Positions 11,501 through 20,697 of a stretch of DNA of 64,000 nucleotides are shown one piece after another. The first letter of the stretch is position 1. The number at the start of each line of letters is the position of its first letter. Both the position numbers and the translations under genes were made by a program. Origin of the DNA: Hyaloscypha bicolor E (taxonomy: Eukaryota; Ascomycota; Leotiomycetes; Helotiales; Hyaloscyphaceae); assembly GCF_002865645.1 (NCBI RefSeq), contig NW_020194667.1:851907-915906 (forward strand). The letters run 5' to 3'. The notes under the pieces were generated by a model, which was not told where the DNA came from, did not search any database, and worked only from the letters and a program-made list of their open reading frames with translations.

Positions 11501-11890
11501 GCGTCCTCTTTTAGTGCATCACCGACCGTAGCCGCGACGGGATCACTCGTAAACTCGGAAGGAGCTTTCTCGACCGGAACAACAAGTCCGGCTTTGGTTA
11601 TGGTGATCTGAATCTCAGATTCGCTAGCCGCTGCTGGGCTGGCTTTGGGAACATCAGACAAACTCGGTTCTTTTGGAGCGTCCCGGTCCAAACGTACCTA
11701 TCTCTGCTTTTTCAATCTTTTCTGCTTCTGGGTCCGCATCACCGTTCGGCGGGCTATTGCTTTCGAGGCATTCGGTCTTGGCGGGAGTCGCCTCAGTGGA
11801 TGGTGTATCCATCGTAGATGTATCGGATGTTTCGTTCGAGGGCACGGGGTTGTCGGCTACAGATTGCTTTGCTTCCTGATCGAAAGCCAT
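8539..11890 (-). CDS. AAA+ ATPase domain protein (DUF7025-AAA fungal family)
   Basis: Eight exons: 11890-11698, 11630-11374, 11326-10085, 10023-9723, 9667-9437, 9388-9185, 9125-8841, 8789-8539, giving 987 residues. The first about 150 residues are low-complexity (Ser/Thr/Ala/Glu). The middle matches the large fungal DUF7025-type region, and the C-terminal third is an AAA+ core. Walker A GPPGTGKT lies near 731 and Walker B VLLDEAD near 785, followed by YLERR and an FLTTNR sensor stretch ending in SRIH. The first intron (67 bp, GTACGT...CAG) was chosen because the frame changes there. ATPase activity is expected; the substrate is unknown. It is divergent from the NTPase-like gene at 12629 with 738 bp between starts. 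The ATG at 11890 has a better context than the one at 11908. Confidence 0.88.
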
Positions 11891-12628
11891 TATTGATGGT
11901 ATGAGCAAGAGTCGAGCGTTCCTTCGTTACAAGGGTCGGCAAAGAGAGGCAATTAGAACATTTGCCCCACAAGAGACAACACCTGAGCAAAACGCGATCT
12001 CAGGCACTTCTCTAGCTAGCTCAAATTGGCCGGCTCAGATTCAAAAAGAGGAAGAGCAGGAAGGCTGCGAGATATATGAGATTTACAAACCCCTGTAAAC
12101 CCCGTTGCTATGAGCAGGCTGAAAATGAGCGCAGCCATGCAACCCTAGAAACCTAACAAAATGCGGAAGAGGCATCATAGCGAAGGGTCGTACAATTCTG
12201 CGAGCTATGAATCAGAATCGGTGGTCAAATTCGCAGGTGCATCCGGCTAAAACCAACAGTGCTGCAAAGACTTTTGCTTTTGGGACAGTGCCCCTATAGT
12301 CCGACAGTCATTGGCCGCCTGCGGCTCTGCGAGACCTCTCTTCTGACCAATAATTGCACCAACATTGTCCACCTACCCTGGCGCTTCCCCACCACTCGAG
12401 CAATATGGCACACGGCCATGCGGTGTAACCCAAACTTACGCCCCGTTTAGGAGGGCTCGTTCAGCTGCGCGCCCCAAATATCCATATGCATCGTTTCAAA
12501 TGCTGCGTATTTGGCGCCTGGCTCCGCAGTCCAGTGCCGTCCCATACCGAGTAGAGGATTATGGCCTACTACGTAAAGAGCCACCAACGCACCTCCCAAT
12601 ACACCTTCCACTAAATAGCAACCCCAAA
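11891..12628. other. divergent intergenic/promoter region
   Basis: 738 bp between the starts of the AAA ATPase (-) and the DUF7708-like gene (+). Short open frames on both strands have no recognised domains. It presumably holds both promoters; no clear TATA or factor site stands out. Confidence 0.5.
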
Positions 12629-14640
12629 ATGGCGAGTCCGCAACCGCAGCCTGACGATCTCGAGGCTGAGGTGGTTGAGGGCCAGATCATTATTCGCCGG
12701 TTCACGGATGAGCTCACAGGGGCCAATGAACTGGAGCGGTCGACCAAGGCTGCACAAGCTGAGATAGAAGAAGAAGAAAAAACGGAGGAGCAGAGGCGAA
12801 TGAAGCTGCTCTACGAAAGCCCAGCAAATAGTAGCGCTTCGTAAGACTAGACCCTATCAATTTGTAGCTAATATCTGAGAGAGTTGGCTAGACCGCGAGA
12901 CTTTGACGTCGCGGAAATCGCAAGGCTGGAGCTGCAGAAGATAGTTGATAAGTTCATCGAAGATGAGAAACCATCGGTACTTCAACGCATGGGGATCTCA
13001 CACAAGTCGGCGAAGACAAAGGCGAAGGAGATGCTCCAGGATTTCGCGCAACATGATGTGAACGAGCTTAAAGCCTCCGTCGATAATTTAGAGGAGGAGT
13101 GGAAGAAAAGCAATGGGGCTGTAAGCCGAGCCCCGGGTACTAGAGCTATCCTACTCCTCTGACATTATTCATCCAGGTATACAGTGCTTTTAAGAATCTG
13201 TGCAGAACTCTCGATGACCACAAGAGCATCTTTGCGATATTTCCGTCGCAGAATATGTACACCTCGGTTTTATGCGGGAGCCTTTCTTGCCTCGTGAAGG
13301 TGTGTCTTCCAGGTGCAGGTATAGGAGAAGACGACTGATCAACTCAGGCAGCTAAGAATCATCGCGACATCGCTGAGACACTGTCCAAATCCATCGCTCG
13401 GATTTCAGAGAAGGTCACGAGATCCTCCAAGCTCATCCTTGTTTTCAAGACCCCGAGGGTAAGGCAAAAGCTCGCAGACATCTATGCCCTCATGTTCCAG
13501 TTTTATCACAACGCCATGCAGTGGTACTTGCAGTCGAAGCTCACCAAAGCATTCTGCGCCTTCGACGAAAATCTGAAGAAGGGGTTTGACGATACGACGA
13601 ACGAACTTGAGGACAACATCCGCGAATTGTATTACGAGGCCGCGATCGGCACCCATGCCAGGCTGGCCATGGTGATGGGCGATGTTGCGTCTCTGAAGGG
13701 GGAACGGCGCCGCCAGCGACCAAACTACCCGGCACAGGATACCGCCGCCGGGCAGCGGATGCTCATCCTCATGGCAGAGAGCTGGAGGGACAACAAATCT
13801 CCCATACAGGCCCGCCTCGAATTCGCCCAGCCCGGTCTCCCGACAACCGTCTCCGCATCCCGCATCCAAGGCCTGACCGCGGCCGGCATAACACGCGCTC
13901 AAGCCCGCGCTCACGGCCCCGCCCTCGAGCCTTTCATCGTCGGCGACGAAGGGCCAGCCCAGTTCGGCGCGGGCCGCTTTTGGGTTGCCGAGGACGAGGT
14001 GCTGCCCAAGTTACGAGCATGGATGGTCGAGGACGCGGCGCCGCGAACGCTGTGGGTGGAGAGCCCTCGCGACGCAGCTGGGACGACAAGTGCACGAGCA
14101 GCAGCGCTGGCCGTGGTTGCGGCGGCGTGGCAGGCGGAGGCGCCGCTGATTTCACACTTCTGCCAGCGGCCGCAGCGAGATGAGGTGCGGGCGGGCATGA
14201 GCATTGAGCAGGTCGGGTTGGTGGGCGTGGTGTACAGCTTGCTTTCTCAGCTGTTGCAGTTTAGCGGGGCGGAGGATCAGTTGGATATCAGTGAAGAAAG
14301 CCTCGTGGCATTGGACGGCGGAAAGGCGTCGTGGGGCGCGAGTCTGAAGGCCCTGCGGGCGCTGCTGGACCGCACGCCTGTGTTGATGTACTGCGTGATT
14401 GACGGACTAAATGATCTTGAGTGGGAGGATGGCGGGGATTGGTGTCGGCAGTTTTTGGATGTCTTGCTTGCGCGTCAGCGACAAGCCGGTACGGTGTTCA
14501 ATCTTCTCCTTACGACGGCCGGGCAGTCACGGGTGCTGGCGTCGTCTATAGATTTGAAGAATAGACATCTTGCGACGAAGGGAGCAAGGGAGTTAGCAAG
14601 AGTGGGGAGGAGGATTGAGTTATCGAGTAAGAGAGGATAA
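12629..14640 (+). CDS. DUF7708-like protein with degenerate P-loop NTPase region
   Basis: Exons 12629-12840, 12880-13120, 13177-13299 and 13348-14640 give 622 residues. The first 70 residues are acidic and coiled. Residues about 75-300 form a helical domain resembling fungal DUF7708 (FKNLCRTLDDHK, then IFAIFPSQNMYTSVLCGSLS), which in other proteins precedes NACHT/STAND ATPase modules. Around 417-435 stands LWVESPRDAAGTTS where a P-loop would be expected, without the Walker A lysine. A Walker-B-like CVIDGLNDLEW lies near 531 and LLLTTAGQSR looks like sensor 1. No ankyrin or WD repeats follow. The first intron would be only 39 bp but is forced by frame. It may be a signalling or incompatibility-type protein that binds nucleotide weakly or not at all. 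Confidence 0.75.
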
Positions 14641-15769
14641 GCGTTCTTGAGTCATGATGATATGGGGAACAGGCAGGATTGGGACCGGTCTGCTGGGTGA
14701 ATTGAGGAAAGAAAGGACAAGGAAAGGCATTGTAGGTCGGATTGAGATATGTTGTCTATGAGGGTCTCTTTCGGTGACTGCGCCAACTTTTGGAGGACAA
14801 CACGCAGGATCGTAACCTTGGTCCTTTCCTTCATATACGTGCGATAGAGTGATGAATCCATAGTGGTCGATAATTGAGATACGGCCAAATTTCGTGAATG
14901 GATAGCGCCTATTATGACCCGTTACTACTCAAGAAATTCTCCATTTCATAAGGTATAATATGCGTTAAGAACGGGTAATATTGGGCAAAAAATATTGTGA
15001 TGTTGTGAGACGAGATGGAAAGGGAAGTTACGATACGGTGAAAATAGGGGTTTGGAGCACTTTCCCTGGTTACCCTACAGTCACGTGAAATAAGGGGGGT
15101 AAAATTAGTAACATGTAAGCAAATTCGGGGTAGGGGAAGTAGTTAAGTAGGGTCTAGTGGAAGGAAGGCTTAAAAGAGCAAAGATTTGGGAGCAGGCGCG
15201 AGGGCACATTCTCCATGGAAAGAGCCAGGGCCACGCCACGAAAACGGATGAGGAACTTAATTGCGGAGAGCTTCAGTCATGACAGAACTTTACAAACAGA
15301 GTTGAAAGGGGCGGAATAATGGATTGCCCAACCTGCGTGATTTCCTTGATGCTCGCAGGTTTCGCCGTCGTCCGCAAGGTAATGTACTGTTGCAAGGGAT
15401 GAACTTGGAGGGGTTTAACAGAACCAACTGTGGTTCTTGTAAGTTAAAAAGATGAAGATTATAACAGATGCCTGTAGAGCAGCAAGCAAGAACCAAACAA
15501 ATTGAATCCGAGATGTGTCGGGTTAAATATAATATTCTCGCATGTGAAAAAAGAGGAACGTGATGACAAGATGGACGTCGTTGCTTTCTTTCTTCTTATC
15601 GAATCGCTTCTAGTCAGCCCGCGTTGCTGGGTCAACACTACGCGTCAGTAAACCTTGACCGGCGATCAGGAACAACGAACTTCTCAACGACTTCACGACC
15701 ACGACCATCACGCCTTGAACGACAGCTCACGAAGCAGCATACGATACGATACAAACTGAAACATTCAAG
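14641..15769. other. intergenic region upstream of condensin gene
   Basis: 1.13 kb with only short frames. It contains a CACGTG E-box-type palindrome at 15082-15087 and CT/CA-rich leader sequence just before the condensin ATG. No RNA gene was recognised. Confidence 0.5.
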
Positions 15770-18700
15770 ATGCCCGGACGAGTCTCAACCGCCCGATCGT
15801 CGCGGTCCTCCGCCGCGGTCTCCCACAAATCCTCCGTCCAAACACTGAACTCGCGCGCATCAACAGCATCAAGAATCTCCTCCCCCTACGTCGAAACTCC
15901 CGAAGAAACGCCAGAAAATGAACTACGAACGCAAGTGTCTTCCATGTTCCGCGATGCGCAACGAACAACCGCTTCCCACCGAAAACTGGTGATCAATCTG
16001 CGGAAGATCCAGGAAGCATGTTGTTATGAGCCCACGAGCAAGAAAAAGAACAAGACTGGCGCGGAAGATTTCGATGAGGAGCAGTTTACTTACGAATTTA
16101 CGAGATGCGTGTTGAGAGTTATGCCGGTAAAGAAGAGTGAGAGTGTGGGCGAACGCGCGATTCGGTTTATTGGGTTGTTTCTAAGACATGCGAATGAGAA
16201 GGATAATGAGCTTATTCCGGAAGCTGATCAGGAAGCGGGTATTATGGTTGAGACGCCGAGCACACGACTTACCTCACATCTGATGGCTGCGATTCTACCT
16301 CTTCTTACGGCAAAGGAGAAATTTGTTCGGTATCGATCAACACAACTGATCTCCCATGTTATCAATTCTTTGGAAGCTATCGATGATGATCTTTTCCAAC
16401 TATTGCGACATGGTCTACTCAAGAGAATTCACGATAAGGAGGCGATGGTTCGAGTACAGGCGGTGTTGGGACTAGGACGACTTGCTGGTAACGAAGCTGA
16501 TGGAGAGGCTGAGGACAGCGATGATGACGATTCCGGAGCTGGCTTGCTCGAGAAACTGTTAGATGTCTTACAAAACGACCCAAGTGCCGATGTCCGAAGG
16601 TCTTTGCTGGTTAATCTTCCAATCTTACCCAACACTCTACCATTTTTGTTAGAGCGAGCCCGGGACCAGGACCCTGCCACTCGACGAGCTCTTTACTCCC
16701 GACTTTTGCCAGCTCTCGGAGATTTCAGACATCTGTCTTTGTCTATGCGAGAGAAACTCCTTCGATGGGGTCTCAGAGACAGAGATGAAAACGTCCGCAA
16801 GGCAGCTGGAAAGCTCTTCCGAGAACGCTGGATCGAGGATTGTGCTGGAACTGCTGAAGCTGAAGACGGTCAAGAAGGCGAAGCTGCGGCTGGAGAAGCC
16901 AAGCCACCAAGTTTCGACGGCTTACTCGAACTTCTGGAGCGTATCGATGTTGTCAACTCCGGTGTCGAGAATGGAGTTGCTTTGGAAGCAATGAAGGGTT
17001 TTTGGGAAGGCCGCCCGGATTACAGAGACGCTGTTACGTTTGACGACAACTTTTGGGATACTTTGACTGCTGAGGCAGTGTTCATGGCACGAAGTTTCAA
17101 TGATTTCTGCCTGAATGAAGGCAACGGCAAATTCGAGGCATTGATTGAAGAGAAGATGCCCGAGGTTACAAAGCTGGCATTCTATCTTCTGCGCTATATT
17201 ACTGTTTTAGTCGAGGCCTTGAAGCGGGTTGCCGCTCAAGAGCCAAGTGAGGACGAAGAGGAGGAAGAAACAGTTGAGCAAGAATTTATCGTCGAACAGC
17301 TCCTTCACATCGCCCGGACTCTGGATTATTCTGATGAGGTTGGACGAAGGAAAATGTTTGCTCTTCTGCGTCAATCACTTTCTATTCCCGATCTCCCAGA
17401 AGAGGTTACCAAGCTCACAGTTGAAGTTCTCCGAGGCATTTGCGCTTCCGATGCAGCTGGAGAACGGGAATTCTGCAGCGTTGTTCTCGAAGCCGTCGCT
17501 GACGTCCACGACACTATCATGGATGAAGCAGCCTCTGTTAACGAGGACGAGAGCTTCCACTCGGCAAAGTCTGTGGTTAGCTCAGATGGAAGCCCTTCAA
17601 AGTCTCAGAAGACCGAGGAAGAGGACCAAGACAAGGCCATTCGAGAGATCATGGTCAACATGAAATGTCTACACATCGTCCAATGTATGCTCGAGAATGT
17701 GGAAGGGAATCTTCAACAGAACGCTAACCTGGTTGCGATGTTGAACAACCTGGTTGTTCCAGCAGTCCGAAGTCACGAAGCTCCCGTTCGAGAACGTGGT
17801 CTCCTGTGTCTGGGTCTTTGCTCTTTGCTCGACAAATCATTGGCCGAAGAGAATTTAACCCTCTTCATGCATTTCTTCAGCAAAGGGCATTCAGCTCTCC
17901 AGATCACCGCCCTACAAATCCTCACGGACATCCTCAATCAACACGGCGCCCAGACCCTTGAAACCAACCCAGCCCTCCTGAAAGTCTACCTCAAAGCTCT
18001 GAAATCCGGCAGCAAGACCCCAGAAGTCCAAGCCGCAGCCACCGTCGCCATCGCCAAGCTGATGCTCGGACGAGTTATCTCCGACTCTTCCCCGGTAATC
18101 GAGGACCTGCTCAGAACCCTCGTGGTCCTGTACTTCGACCCCAGCACAGCCCACAACCAAGGCGTGCGGCAAACTCTCTCCTACTTCCTCCCCGTCTACA
18201 GCTTCAGCCGGAAAGAAAACCAAGACCGGATGCGCAAAGTAGCTCTCGATGCCCTACACAAACTCTTCGAGGTACAAGAAACGCTCGACGATGAGGGAGA
18301 TGCTGCGGTGGAGATGGTAGGCATCAGCACCATCGGCGCTCACCTAATCGATTGGACGGATCCAAGGAAATGCTACGTACCAGGAAACCAACTCACGCTC
18401 GGTGATGAAGGGTCCAAGAAAGCTGTAAACGGAGACGTGCACCTCGAGTTCGCTCGTGATCTTCTTGAACGATTAGGATCAAGCATTAGCAGTATGTCCC
18501 TCCCTCTTCCCTTCACCCACCCTCGTCTGATTCTACTGCTAATGGTTGAAACAGGAGAAGAGAAAAAGCTCCTCGCCCCTCTCCTCCAAAAACTGCACGT
18601 CTCACCAGCCTCAACCCATTCCCTCCTCCGCGAAATCTACGCCGAAGTCTCAGACGCCATCAACTCGAAACTCGTCGCCGACGCCACGGGCCGTAATGCT

Positions 18701-19003
18701 TTATTCAAGATCCACGTCTCTCTGGGCAAGATCGTGAACTCTTTGAAAGAGAAAGAAGACGACAGCAACGATTTGAGGGAGAGTATGCGGAGTAGTGTCA
18801 ATAGTCAAAAGAGTAGGGAGAGTGTGGCTCCTTCTGTTGTAGGCGAGGAAGAGGATGGTGCGGATAAGACGGTATTGGGGAAGGTGAAGGAGGGAGAGGT
18901 GGAAGAGGAGGACGAGGATGAAGGGACGGTGATTGGTGGGCGGAGGGACTCGCTTGTTAGTGAGCTGTTGAGTGATGGGGATGTGGAGATGTCTGGGCTT
19001 TGA
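15770..19003 (+). CDS. YCG1: condensin complex subunit 3 (CAP-G/Ycg1/Cnd3)
   Basis: HEAT-repeat subunit of condensin, which with SMC2/SMC4 and the kleisin compacts mitotic chromosomes. Seen: a Ser-rich N-terminus; helical repeats with phrases such as EAMVRVQAVLGLGRLAG and RDRDENVRKAAGKLF; the Cnd3 C-terminal domain with VRSHEAPVRERGLLCLGLC; and an acidic tail. A 63-bp intron (18492-18554; GTATGT, CTGCTAATG branch, ACAG) is in frame and must be removed, leaving 1056 residues and restoring a REEKKLL stretch. Length fits fungal orthologues. The gene has normal GC and no lesions. Confidence 0.93.
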   Translation: MPGRVSTARSSRSSAAVSHKSSVQTLNSRASTASRISSPYVETPEETPENELRTQVSSMFRDAQRTTASHRKLVINLRKIQEACCYEPTSKKKNKTGAEDFDEEQFTYEFTRCVLRVMPVKKSESVGERAIRFIGLFLRHANEKDNELIPEADQEAGIMVETPSTRLTSHLMAAILPLLTAKEKFVRYRSTQLISHVINSLEAIDDDLFQLLRHGLLKRIHDKEAMVRVQAVLGLGRLAGNEADGEAEDSDDDDSGAGLLEKLLDVLQNDPSADVRRSLLVNLPILPNTLPFLLERARDQDPATRRALYSRLLPALGDFRHLSLSMREKLLRWGLRDRDENVRKAAGKLFRERWIEDCAGTAEAEDGQEGEAAAGEAKPPSFDGLLELLERIDVVNSGVENGVALEAMKGFWEGRPDYRDAVTFDDNFWDTLTAEAVFMARSFNDFCLNEGNGKFEALIEEKMPEVTKLAFYLLRYITVLVEALKRVAAQEPSEDEEEEETVEQEFIVEQLLHIARTLDYSDEVGRRKMFALLRQSLSIPDLPEEVTKLTVEVLRGICASDAAGEREFCSVVLEAVADVHDTIMDEAASVNEDESFHSAKSVVSSDGSPSKSQKTEEEDQDKAIREIMVNMKCLHIVQCMLENVEGNLQQNANLVAMLNNLVVPAVRSHEAPVRERGLLCLGLCSLLDKSLAEENLTLFMHFFSKGHSALQITALQILTDILNQHGAQTLETNPALLKVYLKALKSGSKTPEVQAAATVAIAKLMLGRVISDSSPVIEDLLRTLVVLYFDPSTAHNQGVRQTLSYFLPVYSFSRKENQDRMRKVALDALHKLFEVQETLDDEGDAAVEMVGISTIGAHLIDWTDPRKCYVPGNQLTLGDEGSKKAVNGDVHLEFARDLLERLGSSISSMSLPLPFTHPRLILLLMVETGEEKKLLAPLLQKLHVSPASTHSLLREIYAEVSDAINSKLVADATGRNALFKIHVSLGKIVNSLKEKEDDSNDLRESMRSSVNSQKSRESVAPSVVGEEEDGADKTVLGKVKEGEVEEEDEDEGTVIGGRRDSLVSELLSDGDVEMSGL

Positions 19004-19150
19004 GTTGAGGCTGAGTTGGGTTCATGAATTATGTTGATATTGGTTTCGGAAGGGCCAGGTTGCGGGGTTTTTTATTTTGTTAGTTTGGTCCCTAATGAAT
19101 GCAATGAAATACCTTCCTTCAGCCCAGAACTACAATTCGTCGTGGATTTT
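19004..19150. other. condensin 3' flank
   Basis: Short T-rich region after the stop, convergent with the FAD oxidoreductase pseudogene. Confidence 0.4.
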
Positions 19151-20040
19151 TTAGCATCGAAGGAGTGAATTTGGACGACTGATTGGTGCTAGGGCTGAAT
19201 ATTGTGAGGAATGAAAAAGAGGCATGTGGAGATGGGTTCGAGTGGGAAGCGAATCATGAAAATCAAGGTGTACCAGAAGTAGCATCATTCTCGCCATTCC
19301 AGCGTGCTCGCTGAAAGGATGAATTGCTTTAAGTTGCTCTTTATCTGGACGCCGAGTGCTCAACACGACCTCCCCAAACAGAGCTGATAGGGTATGTCTT
19401 CAAGGTAAAGCTGGTCACGATCCTAAAGTTGTTTCCCTGCTTAATTTGATCAGTTCAATTTCCTCCCTTATCTTTAATTTGTACGTCTTACTCCCTTCAG
19501 TACATGCCATAGATCTGGATGCTGCGTAGCAGTTGCCTTCTAAATCGTAATATTTCCGAGAACGACCTCACACTCGAGAATATTGTCACATACAAAGCCC
19601 ATTTGAGAAGGGAAGAATGGCATTCCGCCTGTACCACAGCCAGCATCCGTCCGTCAAACACGAGACAATCGCGACCACGCCCAGGCTCATCAGCGTAAGT
19701 AATATGTTCGGATTCTCACTTACCTCGAAGTAAAAAGTCGCCAACGCCAATCCAATCCATAACACCTCCAGGAACACAAGATTCAAAATTTGCAAAGCTC
19801 GATAGACATAGCCCCATCGTGCCCCGGGGCCAAGTTTGGCGACCTTGTCTTCTCCTTGTGTATGGACCTGAATTCCATTCATGTGTCCCAAGTCGACGGT
19901 AACGCCATCTTGAATATTGCTGACTCCAGGCCAATGCATGATTCCCACCACTGAGAATGGCGAGTTGCACTCATCGTTCGCGTGGATTTTGACCATTTCC
20001 GAGATGTCGGAAGAGGTTGGTAGGAGCGACACCGCAGGTA
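19151..20040 (-). pseudogene. FAD-linked oxidoreductase (berberine-bridge-like) pseudogene
   Basis: Relic of a flavoprotein oxidase of the FAD_binding_4/BBE group. In order on the minus strand: PTSSDISEMVKI; a damaged FAD loop VVGIMHWPGVSNIQDGV, where the family has a GGGH stretch; LGPGARWG; CVPGG with DFLLRGG in another frame; GFVCDNI; EVVLGN; HPDLWHVLKG; then NNFRIVTSFTLKTYPIS. Lesions are a frameshift near 19795, a TAG at 19540-19542 and another frameshift near 19375, and the C-terminal part is missing. Two introns still have consensus borders (19723-19629 and around 19486-19432), so decay is recent. There is no sign of RIP-style stop clusters. Confidence 0.75.
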
Positions 20041-20697
20041 GGTTTCATCATCTGGGCCTGGTGCAGGCTAGCAGCACAAGCAACAGCCAATGAAGCTCTA
20101 TCGCTGCTTTCGACGAAATCCTCCTGTCTTCAGCGATCTGTATTGAAGTGGTGACGATGAATGATCTAGTTCTGATGAACCAAAGCGCGTATGTGAGGTT
20201 GCGAGACCAAAAAGATTGTGATCATTGTTGATTGTACGACACGAGGGAAGGACGTTGGGTGGCGAAGTCGGGAATGTGAGGGGAATATGCAATTAGAGAA
20301 GATGCGGTCAAGATAGGGCCGAAATAGCTGAGGTGACGGTCTGGGAAGGCGCACTGCCCCCTCGTTCTTTCCTTTCTGGATCGGGGAACTGAACAACCAC
20401 TTGGCGGGGACGTTGTTTCGAGAATCAATGATGATGTCGGATGATATTGGAAACATCGTCTGATGTGATATGTGTAGCGATGCTATTTGAGCATCTGCGT
20501 ATGTATGCTTTGACTCCCCCATTGAGAGACAGCCCAAACCCCTCTCTATATTTCCCCCCATATCTCCTCAAACTCCGTCCCCATGCTATGCATGTTTCTT
20601 AATCGAGCCGCCCATAAACACAAGGTATCTTCCCCACCAAAAGTCCCTGTCTAAAAATCAGTTTTCGTCTGTAAAATAGTGTTAAATAGGTTATAAT
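20041..20697. other. intergenic, possible 3' UTR of TRK gene
   Basis: Overlapping short minus frames (20166-20561) show no domain and look like non-coding sequence. It may also include the decayed first exon of the FAD oxidoreductase pseudogene near 20050-20150. Confidence 0.4.

Noticed and set aside
16228..18223. Several 60-100-codon frames antisense or out of frame within the condensin gene
   Set aside because: Shadows of a well-supported HEAT-repeat coding sequence.
20166..20561. 131-codon minus frame between the FAD pseudogene and TRK
   Set aside because: No domain, overlapping frames of similar length, leader/UTR-like composition.
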